Below are positions 6,341-8,375 of a stretch of 8,375 bases of DNA, piece after piece. The DNA comes from SIG701 sp045123975 (lineage in GTDB: Bacteria; Bacillota; Clostridia; Oscillospirales; CAG-272), in contig JBGVKV010000030.1 of NCBI GenBank assembly GCA_045123975.1, forward strand, positions 1-8,375. The letters run 5' to 3'. The position numbers and the translations under genes are program-made. How positions within the stretch are numbered: position 1 is the stretch's first letter; every line of letters begins with the position of its first letter. The notes beneath the pieces were generated by a model, which was not told the origin of the DNA, did not search any database, and saw only the letters and a list, made by a program, of their open reading frames with translations.

Positions 6341-8101
6341 TTATTTGCTTGTTTCTGCGATAAATATGTCAATCTGATCGGTAATGGTCTTAAGGCTTTC
6401 TCTCCAGAAGTCGGGACGGGTCAGGTCAATTCCCGCAATGGATGCCACGTTTTCCACTGTGTCCACCGTGGTGGCTCGGAGAAGCTCACGGTACTTGGGA
6501 AGGAATGCGTCACCTTCCTCAAGATACTTGGCGTAGAGACCACGTGAAAAGAGCCCGCCAAACGCATAAGGGAAGTTGTAATAGCTGAGTCCTGCGCGGT
6601 AATAGTGGCTCTTACAGCACCACATGTAAGGATGGAGACAGTTGTGGTCAAGGCCGTCACCGTAGGATTCCATCTGGGCGTTTATCATAATCTTTTCCAG
6701 ATCGTCTGCGTAAAGGAACGTATTCTTTCTGCGGCGGATTACCTCGTCCTCAAAAAGAAAACGGGAATAGATATCCACAATGATCTGCGTGGAATCCTGA
6801 ATCTGGCTTTCGATCAGACGTATCTTTTCCTCACCCTCGGATTTGGCGATGGCATCGTTTACGATAATGAGCTCGTTGAAATTGGATGCAGTCTCCGCCA
6901 CAGGCATGGTATAGCCGGTGTTGAGAGGACGGTGGGACTGAATCTGCTCACCGTGGTATGCGTGGCCCAGCTCGTGGGCAAGCGTTACAACAGAGCCGAA
7001 GCTGCCGGAGAAGTTGGTAAGAATACGGCTTTGACCGGCAAAGGGAAGATTGGAGCAGAACGCACCGCCCACCTTACCGGCGCGGGGATAGAAATCAATC
7101 CACTCTTCCTTGAACGCCCGATCCACCATATCCGCAAGGTCGGGAGCAAAGGATGAGAAATGATCTACCAGATAATCGTGCGCATATTCAACGGTGAATG
7201 TGTCGCTGCCCGCCTTACCCATAGGCGCCAGTATTTCGTACCAGGGAAGTCCGTTTTCATATCCGAGAAGCTTTGCTTTATGCCGCAGATATTTCCGGAA
7301 GGCAGGCATTGCCTCACGCATTGCCTCAAGCATCGCGTCCAGTGTAGCTTTTTCCATACGGGACTGCGCCAAAGTCATGGCAAGGGGATCTTCATATCCG
7401 CGAAGCTCTGCTTCGAGATTTACTTGCGCCTTGATACTGTTGAGAGAAAATGCGATGGAATCCTTGATCTTATCATAGCAAGCAATTTCGGCTTCAAATG
7501 CGGATTTTCTTACAGCAGGATCCTCGCTGTCTGCTAAACCGCGGATGGCGGAAAGGGAAGTAGTCTCTCCGTTATAATCTACTTTGACCGTCGATGTGAG
7601 GTGGGAGAAAAGATCACCCCATGCTCTGCCGCCGGAGATGTTCATTCTGGCGAAAAGCGCCTCGGCCTCATCGCTCATCATATGAGACATATCGTTTTTT
7701 ATCTCGTCAAAGTAAAACTTATACTGGCTGAGAATCTCATCGGAAGCAATGACGCTGTCAAGATCGGAGAGTGTGCCGGCGAATTTCTCGAACTGTACGT
7801 TGTCTTTTGTGGTGGATGCGATCAGGGCGGAGATCTTCGTCTGATACGATGCTCCTTCTGCGTCGGAGCTGTCGACAGAGCGGCGAAGACTGAAGTATCC
7901 GGCCAATCTGCGTATAAGGACGGTCAGGTCCTCCTTGATCTCGATAACGCGGCGAAGCGTTGCCGCCGCACTTTCCTTGTCAAGAGCCGCTACGGCTTCG
8001 CTGAAAAGCCCGATCGATTTCTCGACACGCTCCATATCCGAGGCGAGGTTGGGGTCGTTGATGCCGCTGTAAAAAATGTCAAGTGACCATGTGTTGTACA
8101 T
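6341..8101 (-). CDS. M3-family oligoendopeptidase (PepF type), zinc metallopeptidase
   Basis: This 586-residue cytoplasmic peptidase belongs to the thimet-oligopeptidase clan (M3B, PepF/oligoendopeptidase F). It cleaves short peptides, typically during peptide nutrition or turnover. The zinc site is HELGH at 376-380 (two His ligands and catalytic Glu377), with the third ligand probably Glu403 in VAETASNFNE. The C-terminal part keeps the family's aromatic and glycine-rich active-site stretch SHYYRAGLSYYNFPYAFG (498-515). The N-terminal half is helical, as usual for the lid of this fold, and the length is close to the family norm of about 600. The start ATG 8101 has AAGGAG (8108-8113) six bases upstream. 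There is no signal peptide. It appears to be a single-gene unit with its own promoter and a downstream hairpin. The exact substrate range is not readable. Confidence 0.94.
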   Translation of the reverse strand: MYNTWSLDIFYSGINDPNLASDMERVEKSIGLFSEAVAALDKESAAATLRRVIEIKEDLTVLIRRLAGYFSLRRSVDSSDAEGASYQTKISALIASTTKDNVQFEKFAGTLSDLDSVIASDEILSQYKFYFDEIKNDMSHMMSDEAEALFARMNISGGRAWGDLFSHLTSTVKVDYNGETTSLSAIRGLADSEDPAVRKSAFEAEIACYDKIKDSIAFSLNSIKAQVNLEAELRGYEDPLAMTLAQSRMEKATLDAMLEAMREAMPAFRKYLRHKAKLLGYENGLPWYEILAPMGKAGSDTFTVEYAHDYLVDHFSSFAPDLADMVDRAFKEEWIDFYPRAGKVGGAFCSNLPFAGQSRILTNFSGSFGSVVTLAHELGHAYHGEQIQSHRPLNTGYTMPVAETASNFNELIIVNDAIAKSEGEEKIRLIESQIQDSTQIIVDIYSRFLFEDEVIRRRKNTFLYADDLEKIMINAQMESYGDGLDHNCLHPYMWCCKSHYYRAGLSYYNFPYAFGGLFSRGLYAKYLEEGDAFLPKYRELLRATTVDTVENVASIAGIDLTRPDFWRESLKTITDQIDIFIAETSK

Positions 8102-8145
8102 ACGCTTCTCCTTTTTGATCGTAAAATTTATGCTTGTTTTAGCAC

Positions 8146-8174
8146 ATTATATCATTAAAACGGTACGTTTTCAA
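8146..8174 (-). promoter_or_regulatory. SigA-type promoter of the oligoendopeptidase gene
   Basis: On the minus strand, TTGAAA (8169-8174, five of six consensus) is followed by 17 bases and a perfect TATAAT (8146-8151). The expected start is near 8139, giving a leader of about 38 bases to the ATG at 8101. It lies downstream of the terminator of the preceding gene, so the peptidase is probably transcribed alone. Confidence 0.87.
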
Positions 8175-8240
8175 CGGTAAAAGGAAATTCTGTTTTGCAG
8201 TGCTGTGATCGGGACGGAAGGATTATCCTTGTTAGAATAA

Positions 8241-8280
8241 AAAAAGTAGCGCCGGCTCCCTTAATTTTGGAGCCGGCACT
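8241..8280 (-). terminator. Strong intrinsic terminator of the minus-strand gene at the right edge
   Basis: A 12-bp stem pairs 8248-8259 with 8269-8280 around a 9-base loop. Read on the minus strand it is followed by AC and a run of seven T, with more T/A beyond. One pair is a G-U wobble on the minus-strand RNA but a C-A mismatch on the plus strand, which fixes the working direction. It lies about 28 bases past the stop at 8309 of the partial gene. Confidence 0.87.
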
Positions 8281-8308
8281 GCCGATGGTACGAGTGTTTA
8301 TAACGAAA

Positions 8309-8374
8309 CTACTCAAAATATTGAGAATAGAAGTCAAATCCTAAACATTCTTTTGCCTTTTTTAGGAACTGTTG
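8309..8374 (-). CDS. C-terminal tail of an unidentified gene (5' part beyond right edge)
   Basis: One minus-strand frame is open from the right edge to a TAG at 8309-8311, giving 21 residues that end in KKAKECLGFDFYSQYFE. The other two minus-strand frames stop earlier in the same stretch. The mixed charged and aromatic composition is protein-like. A strong minus-strand terminator follows about 28 bases later, which is what one expects after a real stop codon. The piece is too short to assign a family, and no function is proposed. Confidence 0.6.
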   Translation of the reverse strand, partial: QQFLKKAKECLGFDFYSQYFE

Positions 8375-8375
8375 G

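Noticed and set aside
6605..7156. Plus-strand open frame of 183 codons inside the peptidase gene
   Set aside because: It overlaps the zinc-site region of the peptidase in antisense and encodes nothing recognisable.
8152..8168. CGTACC shared by the spacers of the marR and peptidase promoters, as a possible common regulator site
   Set aside because: A six-base match in two spacers is not enough. There is no symmetry, and the MarR-type palindrome is absent from the peptidase promoter.
8155..8337. Minus-strand 60-codon frame near the right edge
   Set aside because: It runs through the strong terminator hairpin and the peptidase -35 region. A different frame ending at 8309 fits the terminator better.
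1..8375. Search for mobile elements, CRISPR repeats, tRNA or rRNA genes, and riboswitch-like leaders
   Set aside because: No transposase, regular repeat array, cloverleaf-like sequence or long structured leader was recognised by eye. All gaps between genes are short and explained mainly by promoters and terminators.

Overview
The window looks like ordinary chromosome from a low-to-mid GC Gram-positive bacterium, most likely an anaerobic member of the Clostridia (Bacillota). This is inferred from near-consensus SigA-type promoters, strong AGGAG/GGAGG ribosome binding sites, short intrinsic terminators, and gene types: a heterodimeric MDR ABC exporter under a MarR regulator, and a PepF-type oligopeptidase. 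No rRNA, tRNA, CRISPR array, insertion sequence or phage gene was seen. Placement below class level is not possible from the sequence alone.

Plus strand, left part. The window opens inside the 3' end of the F1F0 ATP synthase operon: the C-terminal part of the beta subunit (atpD) overlaps by ATGA the epsilon subunit (atpC). The epsilon subunit is unusually short, keeping only the beta-sandwich domain. A terminator closes the operon at about 568-607. A new promoter (TTGCAA, 17 bp, extended -10 TGATATAAT) then drives a two-gene unit: a RimJ/RimL-like GNAT acetyltransferase and an overlapping ten-helix EamA/DMT transporter.

Minus strand, middle. Converging on that unit is a three-gene operon, read right to left: a MarR-family regulator (start 6180), then two ABC half-exporters (5743 to 4025, and about 4032 to 2242). 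All three genes overlap by a few bases, so translation is probably coupled. The promoter is a perfect TTGACA-17-TATAAT, immediately followed by two tandem 14-bp inverted repeats that look like the regulator's own operators. The two half-exporters have complementary defects in their ATPase motifs, the pattern of an asymmetric heterodimeric multidrug exporter (TM287/288, BmrCD, LmrCD class). The likely logic is a drug- or metabolite-responsive MarR repressor controlling its own efflux pump.

Minus strand, right part. An M3B oligoendopeptidase (PepF type) has its own promoter, ribosome binding site and downstream hairpin. Upstream of it, at the window edge, lie a strong minus-strand terminator and what appear to be the last 21 codons of another minus-strand gene.

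No clearly new biological system is visible. The points most worth a second look are the truncated epsilon subunit, the tandem operator array, and the split of catalytic residues between the two ABC subunits.
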